The position numbers and the translations under genes are program-made. Below the pieces are notes generated by a model. It ran no database searches. It was not told the DNA's origin and saw nothing but the letters and a program-made list of their open reading frames with translations. From the NCBI GenBank assembly GCA_003045895.1, contig PZPC01000028.1, positions 1 to 59,735 of the forward strand: a stretch of DNA of 59,735 bases, given 5' to 3'. Shown here piece after piece: positions 43,798-55,300 of this stretch. The DNA is from Bacteroidota bacterium. Lineage in GTDB: Bacteria; Bacteroidota; Bacteroidia; Chitinophagales; Saprospiraceae. The first letter of the stretch is position 1. Every line of letters begins with the position of its first letter.

Positions 43798-43839
43798 CCC
43801 ACGCTGAAGACGTGGCAGGCGCGAGCACCAAAGTGGTGC
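43798..43839. repeat. Hairpin words shared with 28.2 kb
   Basis: 43801-43823 is identical to 28243-28265 (23 bases). CCACG-ctgaaga-CGTGG (43799-43815) is followed by a second hairpin GCACCA-aag-TGGTGC (43825-43839). Two hairpins side by side with short loops, as at 8902-8937. Confidence 0.8.
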
Positions 43840-43862
43840 GAAGTCGGCACCCCAAAAACAAA

Positions 43863-43897
43863 CATCCCGAAGCCTGTGGAACACAAACTTCGGGATG
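43863..43897. terminator. Bidirectional hairpin terminator
   Basis: CATCCCGAAG (43863-43872) pairs perfectly with CTTCGGGATG (43888-43897); the plus-strand side is followed by GTTATTTTTT and the minus-strand side by TTTGTTTTTGG. It should end the TPR-protein transcript (minus) and any plus-strand readthrough of the truncated methyltransferase. Confidence 0.85.
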
Positions 43898-43921
43898 GTT
43901 ATTTTTTAATTTGTGGCAAGA

Positions 43922-44941
43922 CTAGCCCACTTCGGCCAGCAGTTCAGCGGCGCGGGTAGAACCCTGGTCAGCCGCTTCTTTCCAATCTTCGAGGAAACCG
44001 GTTTGGCCGTTCTTTTGAAAGGCCAGGCCGCGGTGCAGCAGAATTTCCGCCATATCGGGTTTGCCGTTGCGGGCGGGCATATTGAGTGCTTCGTCGAAGC
44101 AGGTGATGGCTTCTTTCAGCTGGCGGTTGGCAGCGAGCGCCCGGCCTTTATCGAAAGCCACCTGGCGGCGGAAGAGATACTGGGGGTGATCCTTAAGCAA
44201 GGGCCGGGTCAGGAAAAAGTTGAACGCCGCGATAGCTTTCTGGTATTCACCTAACTCCATGAAGCATTTGCCCTTGCGGTGCAATGCCTCCAGGTAGACG
44301 TCGTGGTGCGGCATAGAGCGTTTCATACAAGTTTCCAAATCATCCAGCGCGTCTTTCCACTTCTCCTCCGACAACCTAATCAGGGCGCGCCCGAGGTAAG
44401 CTTCCGGCCGCTTGGAATCTACGGCCAGGCTAGCGGCGTAATCAGCCAGGGCTGCTTCGGTATTGCCTTGTTCAAAATGGATATAGCCACGGCGCTCCAG
44501 TGCTTTGGCGTGCCGCGGAAAGCGCGAAATGGCTTTGGTCAATGCTTTTTTGGCTTCTTCCCACTTTTCTTCGTTGATCAAGCTACGCCCCTCAAAGTAA
44601 GCCTGAACGGTGGTTTTGTCATTATTGGGCTCCAGCAACTGGTGTTCCTGCAACTCCCCATCCAGAATCCGCCACATGTGCAGATCGCCTGCGATGGAAA
44701 AGCCCGTTGCCTGTTGCAACAGGTGGAGGGTATTCATCCATACCTTCTCCGAACAGTTGAACTTCTCCCGTGGCGCTACCAGGGAGTTGGTCGCTGCGTC
44801 CAACAACTCGGCCGCATCCTTATAGAGGACCTCATTCTTATAGCGGGTTTGCAACAAATGTGCAATGACATTTGTGGCTTGCTCTATACTGCGTTTGCTG
44901 GCGAACTCCAATCGCCCCATAATTATAACGGTAAAATCCAT
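43922..44941 (-). CDS. TPR-repeat protein
   Basis: 339 residues, no signal peptide. The N-terminal ~110 residues are a helical region of no recognised family. From about residue 110 there are roughly six tetratricopeptide repeats: YFEGRSLINEEKWEEAKKALTKAISRFP, ERRGYIHFEQGNTEAALADYAASLAVD, YLGRALIRLSEEKWKDALDDLETCM, and so on. TPRs mediate protein-protein contacts; the partner is unknown. A TAnnTTTG box lies 44 bp upstream and a bidirectional terminator 24 bp past its stop, so it is monocistronic. Confidence 0.85.
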   Translation of the reverse strand: MDFTVIIMGRLEFASKRSIEQATNVIAHLLQTRYKNEVLYKDAAELLDAATNSLVAPREKFNCSEKVWMNTLHLLQQATGFSIAGDLHMWRILDGELQEHQLLEPNNDKTTVQAYFEGRSLINEEKWEEAKKALTKAISRFPRHAKALERRGYIHFEQGNTEAALADYAASLAVDSKRPEAYLGRALIRLSEEKWKDALDDLETCMKRSMPHHDVYLEALHRKGKCFMELGEYQKAIAAFNFFLTRPLLKDHPQYLFRRQVAFDKGRALAANRQLKEAITCFDEALNMPARNGKPDMAEILLHRGLAFQKNGQTGFLEDWKEAADQGSTRAAELLAEVG

Positions 44942-45260
44942 GACCCCTGCTGCTGTTTAATTCATTGTTTTATTCAATCCCCTGCAAATGTATGCACGCA
45001 TCACATGCTCCTTTTAAAATGATAAACAAATAACACCGGAAACTGTGCTAAATCTTACTTTAGGTGTCCGAAATTAATTGCGGTCTCAGTGGGTAATAGG
45101 AGTATGCGCCAAAAGGGAAAAAATGGGTGCCGAGATGAGTATCAGTGTGTAGTACTTGCTTACTGGTGTGTAATAGGTATAAAATTTCCCTGTTTTTATG
45201 GCAATACGTCTGCACAGGCAAAGATAATAAAACTTACGGAAACAAAAAAACATTTTTCTG
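44942..45260. other. Intergenic region, no gene seen
   Basis: This 319-base gap holds the TPR-gene promoter and the 3' flank of the radical SAM gene. It is AT-rich with no hairpin strong enough to be a terminator on the minus strand, and none of the short frames shows family features. Confidence 0.5.
44985..44992 (-). promoter_or_regulatory. Candidate -7 box for the TPR gene
   Basis: Minus strand TACATTTG, an exact TAnnTTTG match, giving a leader of about 37 nt. No -33 TTTG at normal spacing. Confidence 0.5.
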
Positions 45261-46295
45261 CTAATCTGGTTGCAACCAAACCCGGCAGCCTTCGGTGCAA
45301 TTCGTACAAATGTCAATATTTTGCCGCCCCCCGAACAGTTGCTGCCGAAATTGCTGGTAGGCGGCTCCCTGCCAAATTTCCCGGAAGGAATGGGTTTTCA
45401 AATTTCCGAGTTGGTGTTGCGCATCTTTATCGAAGCAGCAGGGCACCACCAGGCCATCCCAGGTGACGACCGCACCGTGCCAGAGTTTCCAGCAGTGGTT
45501 GTGCAGGGCGGCCTTGGGTTCGTAGCGCCCGTCGGGTAGCTGGCGGTAGCGGCTGAGGCGTTCGTCAGCTGGCAACAAGGGGTTGCCGTATTCGTAATCG
45601 TAAACCTGGGCCGACTTGAACGAAAGGGCGTCTACCCCCAGTTCTTTGGCCAGCGCCTTGATCTCGGGTAGTTGGTGCTCATTGGGTTTCACCACCAGAA
45701 ACTGGATGACAATGTGCGGCGTAGCCGAGCGCAGTTCTTTTTTCCATTTTACCACGTTGCGCACCCCTTGCAAAACCGTCGCCAGCTGGCCGGCTTTGCG
45801 GTACTGTTCGTACACTTCCTGCGTGGTACCATCGATGGAGATAATGAGGCGGTCGAGGCCCGCTTCCACCGTTTGCCGGGCATTGGCATCATTGAGGAAA
45901 TGGCCGTTGGTGGAGGTGATGGTGTACAAGCCCCGCTTCCGGGCGTGGGCCACCATTTCCAGAAAAGCGGGGTTGATGTAGGGTTCGCCCTGAAAATAGA
46001 AGATCAGGTAGAGCAGGTGAGGCGCTAATTCGTCGATACTGGAACGAAAAAAATCGGATTTCAAATTACCCGTCGGGCGGGTGAACTGCCGCAGCCCACT
46101 GGGGCATTCCGGACACCGGAGGTTGCAGGCGGTGGTGGGTTCAAAGTTGATGGTAAAAGGCATCCCCCATTGTTGTGGGCGCCCCGTCCACCGGCTGTAG
46201 TAGTAGCTGGCAAACACCAGCACCGCATTCCAAACCCGTCGAAAACGAAGTTTACTTATGAAATTGAGGGTATCTCGCCAGTGAATACTTTGCAT
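45261..46295 (-). CDS. Radical SAM enzyme with SPASM-like auxiliary cluster domain
   Basis: 344 residues. The 4Fe-4S motif CxxxCxxC is CNLRCPEC (Cys57, Cys61, Cys64), followed by IFYFQGEPYINPAF and the TNGHFLN and IISIDGTTQEVYEQYRK segments of the partial TIM barrel. The C-terminus has the Cys-rich SPASM pattern: HNHCWKLWHG, VPCCFDKD and CTNCTEGCR, giving enough Cys for an auxiliary Fe-S cluster. SPASM proteins modify peptides or small molecules. The gene begins 10 bp after the OmpA/PD40 gene stop, so it is the last gene of the adhesin/PorP/OmpA unit. The substrate is not known; modification of an envelope protein is speculation. Confidence 0.9.
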   Translation of the reverse strand: MQSIHWRDTLNFISKLRFRRVWNAVLVFASYYYSRWTGRPQQWGMPFTINFEPTTACNLRCPECPSGLRQFTRPTGNLKSDFFRSSIDELAPHLLYLIFYFQGEPYINPAFLEMVAHARKRGLYTITSTNGHFLNDANARQTVEAGLDRLIISIDGTTQEVYEQYRKAGQLATVLQGVRNVVKWKKELRSATPHIVIQFLVVKPNEHQLPEIKALAKELGVDALSFKSAQVYDYEYGNPLLPADERLSRYRQLPDGRYEPKAALHNHCWKLWHGAVVTWDGLVVPCCFDKDAQHQLGNLKTHSFREIWQGAAYQQFRQQLFGGRQNIDICTNCTEGCRVWLQPD

Positions 46296-46305
46296 GATCG
46301 TTCAA

Positions 46306-48327
46306 CTAATTGGACGCGCCGCCTTCTTCGAAACTGACTTTGATTCGCTCGTCGATGTTTAAAACTTTTACCTCCGTACGCCGGTTGAGGCGGTACTCCT
46401 CGTCGGTGCACTCTACCCCGTCCACACAGTGGTTGCGGGGTTGAGATTCGCCGTAACCCACCGTACGAACCCGGTCATCGGCAATGCCGCGTTGCAGCAA
46501 GAATTCTTTGGCCGACTCTGCCCGCCGCAGCGACAGGTCCAGATTATACGCTTCCGTTCCCCGGCTGTCGGTATGGGCGCCCAGTTCGATCTGCAAGCTG
46601 GGATAGCGCTCCATGAGTTGGGCCAGTGCTTCCAGGTCCTGGGCGGCTCCTTTGCGGATGGCCGATTTATTGAAATCGTAGTAAATGTTTTCCAGCACAA
46701 AGATCGTCCCCTCCTTGATTGGCTCGCGCAGAATGGCGTCGGAAGTAGGATGGATCATCAGGTCGGCACTCAGGGATCGGCTGCCGCGGAGACGCACCGT
46801 CGTCACCTGGGTTTTGCCCGACTCGTAGCCGGGCTTGGTGCCCAGCAATTCAAAGTCGCAACCGAGTGGCAAACAAATTTCGTACTCCCCACGAATATTA
46901 CTCCGGTAATTGGTCACCGAGCCATCACAGCTGTTAACCAGCTTGATGTCCACGTTGCCTACCGGAATTTCGAAGCGGTCTGATTTCACCTTACCGGTTA
47001 AAGTAATGCAGTTCGTCAGGTCCAACAACACGTCCAGGGGTTGGTTAGGGCCCAGTTCATCGGTTTCGAAGGTCAATTCTTTGGAAAAATACCCTGGTTT
47101 GGAGACCAGTAAAAGATATTCTTTTTCAGGCTTTAGCTGCAAAAACGCTTCGCCATTGCGATCGGTAGCGGCCAGGGGGCTGCCCAGGCTTTCATCTTTT
47201 TTCCGAACCAGCTTCATGACCATTTCCCCGGGTTGTGACTCACTCGTCAACAACTCCAGGTCATAGGCTTCGTCATCGTCGATGAGCCCGTCTTTATTGA
47301 GTTCAAAAAGGCGGATGGAAGCACCGGCCAGGCGGCGACTAACCGACTTGTCGGTTACGCTTACCACCCCATTCAGGTACGTAGTGGGCTGCAAGCCACG
47401 CAAACCTGCGGGCGCCTTGAACATATAGATATCATCCTGCCCAAAGCCCCCGCTGCGGGAGGAAGAAAAATAACCACTGATGCCGTCGGGCACAATCACC
47501 AGGCCCAGATCGTCTTCCTGTGAATTGAACGGCACGCCAAGGTTATAGACTTGCCCCCATTTGTGGCCGGAAACATCGATCATAAAAAGATCGAGTTTGC
47601 CCAGCCCCGGGTGGCCATCGGAAGCGAAAAACAAAACGCCACTTTCGTGGACAAACGGAAAGGCTTCGTTTTTACTCGTATTGATTTCGGGGCCCAGGTT
47701 AATGGGCACAGACCATCCACCATTTTGCCATTCTACCATGTACAGATCCATACCGCCGTAGCCGCCGGGTCGGTTAGAGGCAAAATACAACTTGCTCTCA
47801 TCCGGCGACAGTGCCGGGTGAAAACAGGTAAAGTCATCGCTATTAAAAGGCAACTCCTGCACATTTTCCCAGTCGTACAATCCCCGGGAAGCCTCGTATA
47901 TTTTTAATCCGGATTTGCCCTTGCCATCGGCACGGCGTACCCCATTGCGGCTATTGGTACGGGAAAAAAAGATGCGATCCCCACTCCGGTTGAAGGAAAC
48001 CGGTCCTTCGTGGTAAGCCGAATTGATTTCCGTAGAGAAAGACGCTGGTTTCCCGGGCATACCGTTAGGATCCAGTTCGGCATAAAACAGCTCAAAATAG
48101 GTCACCCCCGTACGGGGATCGACCGGTCCATTTTTGTAACGCGATACGTACACCAACCCATTTTCGTAGATCGCCGGGCAAAACTCCAGTTCACCGGTAT
48201 TAATTCTACTCGTATTGAAAATACGCACGTCCTGCTCGGGCGGGACATTATTAGCCCCTGGTTGCGCGTTGACAACGGCACCGATTGCTAAGGTAACCAA
48301 CGATAAGAAAAGGTTCCTACTCCCCAT
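46306..48327 (-). CDS. PD40/OmpA envelope protein of the T9SS adhesin unit
   Basis: 673 residues with a signal peptide (cleavage near VVNAQ, about residue 22). Modules: PD40 beta-propeller repeats (about 60-320: LYFASNRPGGYGGMDLYMV, LFFASDGHPGLGKLDLFMI, GYFSSSRSGGFGQDDIYMF), two carboxypeptidase-regulatory-like Ig domains (about 325-540), and an OmpA domain (about 560-665: YYDFNKSAIRKGAAQDLEAL, LGAHTDSRGTEAYNLDLSLRRAE, NRRTEVKVL) for peptidoglycan binding. In Bacteroidota such genes are found next to PorP/SprF and large CHU_C adhesins, as here. It probably links a surface complex to the cell wall. Confidence 0.88.
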   Translation of the reverse strand: MGSRNLFLSLVTLAIGAVVNAQPGANNVPPEQDVRIFNTSRINTGELEFCPAIYENGLVYVSRYKNGPVDPRTGVTYFELFYAELDPNGMPGKPASFSTEINSAYHEGPVSFNRSGDRIFFSRTNSRNGVRRADGKGKSGLKIYEASRGLYDWENVQELPFNSDDFTCFHPALSPDESKLYFASNRPGGYGGMDLYMVEWQNGGWSVPINLGPEINTSKNEAFPFVHESGVLFFASDGHPGLGKLDLFMIDVSGHKWGQVYNLGVPFNSQEDDLGLVIVPDGISGYFSSSRSGGFGQDDIYMFKAPAGLRGLQPTTYLNGVVSVTDKSVSRRLAGASIRLFELNKDGLIDDDEAYDLELLTSESQPGEMVMKLVRKKDESLGSPLAATDRNGEAFLQLKPEKEYLLLVSKPGYFSKELTFETDELGPNQPLDVLLDLTNCITLTGKVKSDRFEIPVGNVDIKLVNSCDGSVTNYRSNIRGEYEICLPLGCDFELLGTKPGYESGKTQVTTVRLRGSRSLSADLMIHPTSDAILREPIKEGTIFVLENIYYDFNKSAIRKGAAQDLEALAQLMERYPSLQIELGAHTDSRGTEAYNLDLSLRRAESAKEFLLQRGIADDRVRTVGYGESQPRNHCVDGVECTDEEYRLNRRTEVKVLNIDERIKVSFEEGGASN

Positions 48328-48344
48328 TTCTTTGTTTATTTCTG

Positions 48345-49301
48345 TTAAAAGAACCGCGGACTCAGTATTTCATCACCACGCGAGCGCCCACCCAAACTGT
48401 ACCGCACCACACCCTCCAGCGATCCGCTCGAATACGTGCGAAGTTCCGACAAGGTAAAATCAAAAGACAAACCGAACATCATGTGTTCGCTGAACTGCAT
48501 ACCCAACAAAACAGCACCCGACTCTCCTATTCCGGAAACACTCGAACCACCGAGGCGGTAAGATACACCAGTGTATACGGTTTCACTAAAGATAAAGTTT
48601 AAATTAATATCTCCATCAAAAGGTGCACCCTGAACATATTTTAAAAGTGCCTGTGGTTGCATTTGTACTTTTTCACTAATCTTCACCAAAACGCCTGCCA
48701 TGAGATAATAGTGTGGTATCTCCCGGGAGATAATCGTTACCTCGTCGGCAAAGTCAATATTATTGGTCAGCAGGCGGGGAGCACTCAAGCCCAGAAAAAA
48801 AGACTGGTTGCTGTAGTAAATCCCGGCGCCGAAATTGGGAACATACTTGCTTTGCAAGCCCACCGGAATCGACGGATCACCGTCCTGGGGCTGCGTAGCG
48901 GTTGTCTCCGCAAAATTAACCTGCAAATAACGTACCGAAGTCGATAAACCGATGCCCATCCGACCACCCCGCCCCAAATTAAAGCGATAGGCGTAGGCCA
49001 CATCGGCGGTTAAGCGCTCGGTAACGCCAATGGTATGCCGGGAAATATTGGCCCCCAGGCCAATGCCCGAGCTGGTGAGCGGCATATTAAACGTCAGCAA
49101 TTGCGACTGTGGTGCTCCTTCCAAGCCAATCCACTGCTGGCGAACCAGCGCCGTAAAGGTAGGCGTTTCCTGCATACCCGCGTAAGCCGGGTTAAAACCC
49201 AGCTTGTGGTACATGAACTGCGTGAATTGCTCATCCTGCTGGGCCTGTAGTAAAGTGCCCAGGCCCAGGGTAAGCAGTAATAAAGTAAATATTTTGCGCA
49301 T
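48345..49301 (-). CDS. PorP/SprF-family T9SS outer-membrane protein
   Basis: 318 residues with a signal peptide (LGTLLQAQ). The family start is QDEQFTQFMYHKLGFNPAYAGM, followed by FTALVRQQWIGLEGAPQSQLLTFNMPL and barrel strands (GIGLSTSVRYLQVNF, YYSNQSFFLGLSAPRLL), ending with EGVVRYSLGGRSR. PorP/SprF proteins form an outer-membrane barrel that binds a cognate adhesin and attaches it to the surface. It lies directly downstream of the giant adhesin gene (27 bp), so the two are probably dedicated partners, as SprF is to SprB. Confidence 0.92.
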   Translation of the reverse strand: MRKIFTLLLLTLGLGTLLQAQQDEQFTQFMYHKLGFNPAYAGMQETPTFTALVRQQWIGLEGAPQSQLLTFNMPLTSSGIGLGANISRHTIGVTERLTADVAYAYRFNLGRGGRMGIGLSTSVRYLQVNFAETTATQPQDGDPSIPVGLQSKYVPNFGAGIYYSNQSFFLGLSAPRLLTNNIDFADEVTIISREIPHYYLMAGVLVKISEKVQMQPQALLKYVQGAPFDGDINLNFIFSETVYTGVSYRLGGSSVSGIGESGAVLLGMQFSEHMMFGLSFDFTLSELRTYSSGSLEGVVRYSLGGRSRGDEILSPRFF

Positions 49302-49328
49302 GGTGTTTGCTTTAGTCTTGGGATAATA

Positions 49329-52300
49329 TTAGCGTTGTATCATAATGTATCCGGTCAGTGGATCACTGCCATCACCCGGTTCTACGACGTAGAAATAAGT
49401 ATCGGCGGGCAGTTCTTCGCCGGAAAAAGTACCGTCCCAATCGCTGTTGTAGGGCTTCCCGGATCGGTAGACTTCATCGCCCCACCGATTGAAAACAATA
49501 ACCTGGCTCTCCGGATAGGCTCCTTTGTCGAGCAGGCAGGGGATCACAAATTTATCGTTGTAATCGTCGCCATTGGGCGTAAAAATTGAAGGCACCGTAC
49601 ACGCCGCCCCTTCTCCAATGAGGAACGTGACCCGCGCCGTACCCGGCGCGCAACCTTCACTTACCGCCGTGTACACCAGCTCCGCAATACCCACAAAATT
49701 GGCGGGTGGTGTATACTTAATCGTGCCTGGATTCACCACTACGGCCACCCCTCGGTCAGGATTCTGATTGAGGACGATACTCGTTCCCGGAGGAACCATA
49801 TCGTTGCCCAACGGCTGCACATCAACAGCTTCTCCAAAAGGCACACTGACCACATCATCCTGCAGTACGGGGGGTAATTTGTAGAAGACAGATACACTGT
49901 CGCGCGAAGTCGCGCCACAGAAGCCTTCATCCACCTCCAGTACAAAAATGTTTTCGCCAACCTGCAGGTTATTAACCGTCGGGGTAGGTGTTTGTGCTTC
50001 CGAGAGGATCACCTCCGGCCGCAGTGAACGCCAAATAATGGTACTACCCATCGCCGGGGCTCCACCCTGGAGGACGGCAGTGGGCAGGTCGTCACAAACA
50101 ATCAGATCAGGGCCACCACTGATATTGGGATCGCTGATATTGACAAAAATAGTTTGCTGCGTCGTCCCACAAACACATTCCACCTTCCAGGTGAAGAAGT
50201 AAACATTGTCGGGCGAAAGCCCCCGCACCTCGGTAGAGACACTGGTTGAATCAACCAGGACAACACCAAGCGCCCGTTGGGCAATACCCTGCGTCCAGTA
50301 TCCCCGGCAATCGGGGCTGGCTGGCGTCGCGCCGAGGTTGATAATCTCATCTTCACAGGCTAGAATATCATCACCGGCCAAGGCCTGCTCCGCCACGATG
50401 ACGTCCAGCAAAAGGTCATCGGCAGAATAGTTGCGGCAAGCCCCGCTGGACAGGGTCCAACGCAAGTTGTAAGGGGCACTGTCGGCCGACAGGCCGCTCA
50501 CAATGGTGTTGGCATTATCGGGATTAGCGATCATGAAACCCGGCGGGTTGGCGGGTGAAAGCAGCGTCCACATGCCCGATCCCACCGTGGGAATAGCCCC
50601 CCGTAGCGCGTACTGTCCCGAACAAACCGTCGTATCCATTCCCGCGAAAGCGGCATTGATCGGAATGGTATCAAAACGCACCAGCGTAGGATTCGACAAG
50701 GCCGAATTACAGCCGGCAAAACTCGCCCGGGCGTAGAAAGAAAAAACGCCACCAGCGGCAAAAAGATCAAAGTCGATGAGTTCGAAGGTTAACGCCGGAT
50801 CAGCTGCACTCAGGGCCACGCTGCCATTCTGGGTGTACCAGGTATAGTTTGCCCCAGGAACGGCCGACGCGGAATCGATGCGCAAGGTCAGCACCGCATC
50901 AGGGTTGTCCAGACACTGGGGTGCATCGTGGGTGACCGTCGGAATCATGGGCCGATTGCGCACAACCACGTCGGTAACCACCGTATCAGAAAGGCAGCCC
51001 GCCACCGACACAAAGACGCGGTAGGTGCCACTACTCATCAGCGAATCAACGTTGTTGATGATCGGGTTACTCACCGTAATACCACTGCCAAAACCGCCCG
51101 GCCCACTCCACGTATACTGCCCGGTAGGGTAAAAAGTGGACTGCAGGGAGAGTACATCACCACCACAAACCGGCGAATTGCTGGTCAGTGCCAGGTTGGG
51201 CACCGGATTGATGGTAATTTCCCGCGGTGGCGAGGTGGTGCTGGCACAACCCTGCCGAATCACGTAAACCCGGTAAACACCGCTGTCGCCCACGTTGGTA
51301 TTCTCTACCTCCAACATATTTCCCGAGGTGGTAATCGTTCCCGCCGGAGTTTGCCAATAGTACTGGACATCGGTACCCGGCACCGCTGAAGTAGCCAGAA
51401 AGAAAGTTTCCCCCGCACAGAAGCTCGTCCGCCCCGATACCGTAATCGGCTGGGTAGGCTGCGGTGGCACAAAGTTCAGATCCAGCGTGATGGCCGACTG
51501 ACCGGAAGAACAGCCGTTGGCCGTAAAGACCTCCAGCGTATAGGTGCCGTCGTTGGCCGGCGTCGCATTGGGGATCGACAGATTGGGATCAATCGACACG
51601 ACGTTGCCGTTGAAACGCCACTGGTAGGTATAATTGCCCGTTGCCGGCATGGTCGCCGAGGTGACCAGCACATCGAAGCCTTCGTCGATACATGCCGGAA
51701 CGTTGTCACTCAATCCGGTAATCGCCACATTGTCAAAGACGCTGATATTGAGCGAAGTGCTGTCCCGGCAGCCCGGGCCGGTCGTCACCTGCAGGGTATA
51801 CAATCCGGCGCGGGACGGCATAATATTGCTCAGGGTAGGATTGGCGACCTGCGAAGCGTAGTTGTTGGGTCCTGACCAACTGAAGGAAGATCCCGCCACC
51901 GTAGAAAAGCCACTGAGTTGTACGTTATTTCCCTGGCAAGCAGGGTTCGGCAGGGCCGAAGCGGTAGCCGCTGGTTTGGGATGAACGATGACCCCTACAC
52001 CATCGGAGACGGGTGAATCACAACCATTAAGAGTCACCACCAGTTGCCACAAGCCTTGTTGCGCAGCCGTAGCTACCGGTACCGAATAAGTGGGTACCGT
52101 TGTGGTAAAGGGCAGGCCATTGGGCGAAATCCACCGGTAGGAACTGGCGCCGGTGAAGGAGGTGGTGAGGGTTAGTCGTTGACCGGCACAGATGGGCGAA
52201 TTGCTCCCCAGTACCGGCTTGGCGGGGCGGGGCTTCACCGTTACCAGGGTCGAATCCAGTGCCGACACACACAGCCCCCGGTTGACCGTCAGGAAATAAT

Positions 52301-55300
52301 AACCCGCATTGGCGGCATTGAGGGTGTTGGTCGTCGGAAACTGCACATTGGCAGTATAGCTATTGGGACCCGTCCAGTTGTAGGTAGCGCCCGTTTGCGG
52401 GTCCCCCCCCAGCGTGATTATGCTCCCCGAGCAAACCAACGTGTCCCGGAAGGTAACAGCTGCCGTAGGCCGCTGAAAAACGGTAATCATGCGCATCTCC
52501 GAAGGTGGCGACAAACAACCGTTGGCTTCCACCTGGAGGTAAAACTGCTGGTTGCCCAAGGTATGCGGACCAGCGACATTGAACATGGGCGTTGTACTCG
52601 TGCCCAGCAAGGTGCCGGAAGGTGGCACACCTTGGTACCAATAGAATCTTACCCCCGTGCCGGAGGGCACAAAAGGCGTGGTTAGCCGGATAGCATCGCT
52701 ACTGCAAATGCTGGTTGCCAACTGTAAGGTTGGCGTGAGCGGGAGGCTCTGAATATCTACGTTGACTACCCCTTCAGCGGTGCAGCCACTCAGGCCGGTA
52801 ATGACTACCCGGTACGGTCCTTCATCACTGGCACTGATCCCCGGAATAACCAGGTTGGCCTGGGGGCCGTTGGGCGAGATCGCTTCACCGGCCGGGTTGA
52901 ACCACCGGTAGGTGTAGACATTGGGGCCAGGCCCCGGTGGATTAGCAAACAGGTACAACGTATCTCCACCACACAAACCAGAATTGGCCGTGGGCATGGG
53001 CCCGTCAGGGGCAATACCAACAATGGTCTGGCAGGTGCCAATATTACCCGAACCATCGCGGGCACTGAGGGTCACGTTGATGATCTGCCCCACCTGATCG
53101 CAGGTAAAAATATTGGGGCTGAGCCAAAGACTATCGATCACACCACAGTTGTCGGCACTGCCGGCGTTGACCGTCGTCGCATTCACCACCTCGACCTGCA
53201 AGCCAGAGGGGTTGATAAACAGATTCGTCGGTTGGCACAGTACCGTGGGCGGCGTCACATCCCGCACCTGAACGGAAAAAGAGCAGGTATCGGGATTGCC
53301 AGCCTGATCGGCAGTGAAATAGAAGACCTCCGTGGTACCGACGTTGAAGGTGCTCGTAATCTGTCCCTGGGGATAAGGGAGGATTGATTCGGGTAGCGGA
53401 CTGGCACCGGTCGCATAGTAACCAATTTGCAGGTTGCTGTAGCTCAGGGTAGCGGTAATGAAGGTCACGCCGTCGGTATCGCCATCGCTGACAACTGCCA
53501 TGGGGTCGCAGGGGTTGATCCCATCGCCCAGTACACCAGGCGGCACGGTGATGTCATTGGGTAGAATCTGGATATTCACCAGGCCGTCGGCGGCCCAGGT
53601 ATTGAACGTTGCGGCCGGAATGGTGAGCGTCAGTTGTCCGGGGGTATTGCAGTCGGCCATCCCAACGGAGGTCGTCCCCAGGGTGCTGCCGTCGTCGCCC
53701 AGTATGGTAACAAAAGCGCCATTGGTATTGAAATCCCCCTGCAGATCGATGGTCAGACTGACGTCATTAAAGGCGTTGGCCGCCACGTCGTTAAAGGAAA
53801 GAGTCCGATCGGCCGGCAGGTAATCATTCAGGTTGGGATCGCGGAAAAAACTCAGCAGCGCCTGGGCAGGCGTAGCCGGCAGGGTACGCTGGTACAGGGT
53901 ATAAACCGAGCAGTTATCCGCCGCGTTGGTCGGCAGGGGGAGGGTCAGGGTTTTCTGACAGGAATCGGGTTGTACCGAAACGGTAATGGGTGCCGGGCAG
54001 CCCAAATCTGGCGCTTCGTTATCCGTCACGACAATGGTATAGCTGCAGGAATCGATATTTCCGGAACAGTCGGTCGCATAGTAATAGACCAGGTGGCTAC
54101 CCTGGTCAAGGGTGACGTCGACGGCCGTAATCGGCGCTACGGTGACCCGGCTGCCATTGTCGATACGGTACTGGTAGATGATGTTACTGAGTAGATTAAC
54201 GTCAAATTCCAGGTCGGCGCGCGCGGTACTACCGCCGGGGCAGTTGGCATTGATCGCAAAGCGCTGGGGCTGGCCCACCGGAATATTAGGTTCGAGGCGC
54301 AGGCTGATCGTTCCATCAGCGGCCCAGGTGTTGAGCTGGTTAACGGAGAGGGTAAAAGTGGTCGTCCCGTCGCCACACTGGCTGGCCGTAGGCGTGGTTT
54401 GGCCGAGCAGCGTCCCGTCTTCTCCGTAGACGCGGAAAAATTCGCCAGAATCTTCACCGTCCGTAGACAGTAAACTGATGGTCAGTGTGCCCGGGCCAGC
54501 AGCATTAATGGGCAAGGTAGAACTGAGCGCGAGTTCCAGCGTCACCGGATCAACCGCCACTTCGCCTTCCTGGCCGGGTGCCGCCTGCGAAGTTAGGGTG
54601 GCCAGCGCACTAGCCGTTTCGGTAACGATGTCCAGGGAACAGTCGTCCTCAATTACGGGGGGGACCAGGGTCACTTCGCCCGTACAGTCTCCCGAGCTCG
54701 TAAAAACGGTATAGTCCGCCGGACAATTGCTCAGGCTGGGTGCCGACTGATCCAGCACCCGAAAGGTGGCCGCAATGGTATCGCTAAGGCCACATTCGTC
54801 GATGATAATAAAGTCAACCACGCCGAGTTGAACAACCTGGTCCACTACGGGGCAAGTTGTCGTTAGCAGCGAGGGTGCATTGGTTGTACCGGTATTGAAA
54901 ACTTGCCAGGTAATATCCTCGGTGCGGGTACAGTTGTCCGAAGCAGTAGCCCCGGCGCGGTTATTGACCCAGGCCGTGAAGGCGGCCTCCGTGTCGGTGG
55001 CTGCGGCACAAATGATGGTCTGATCTGCGGGAGCCTGCACAAAGACGGGCTTTTGTTGGTCGCGCACCGTGATCTCCTGGATCAGTTCGGTGGTATTGCC
55101 ACAGCGATCGGTCACCCGCCACTTGCGGCGCAGGAGGTAATTGTTGGGGCAATCGCCGGTAAAAATATCGTCGGTAAAATTCACATCCGGATCAGGGTCA
55201 CAGTCGTCCATGATATTAACGGGAACCCCGGTAACCGTCAGTTCATCGGCCATGCTACAGTCGACGGTGATAGCTGGCGGCACGTTGAAGGAGGGCCCTT

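Larger units (their letters stand above)
43568..43921. other. Repeat-bearing intergenic region replacing the methyltransferase 3' end
   Basis: Contains the GTGTAAAAG units (43570-43600), a GC-rich segment with direct GCCGCGAG copies (43640-43672), the 26-bp hairpin word at 43798-43823, GCACCA-aag-TGGTGC (43825-43839) and a terminator (43863-43897). No credible gene; the frame running from the methyltransferase is out of character past 43567. Confidence 0.65.

Noticed and set aside
45089-45466. Small plus-strand open frame overlapping the radical SAM 3' end
   Set aside because: It runs antisense into the SPASM region and has no recognisable features.
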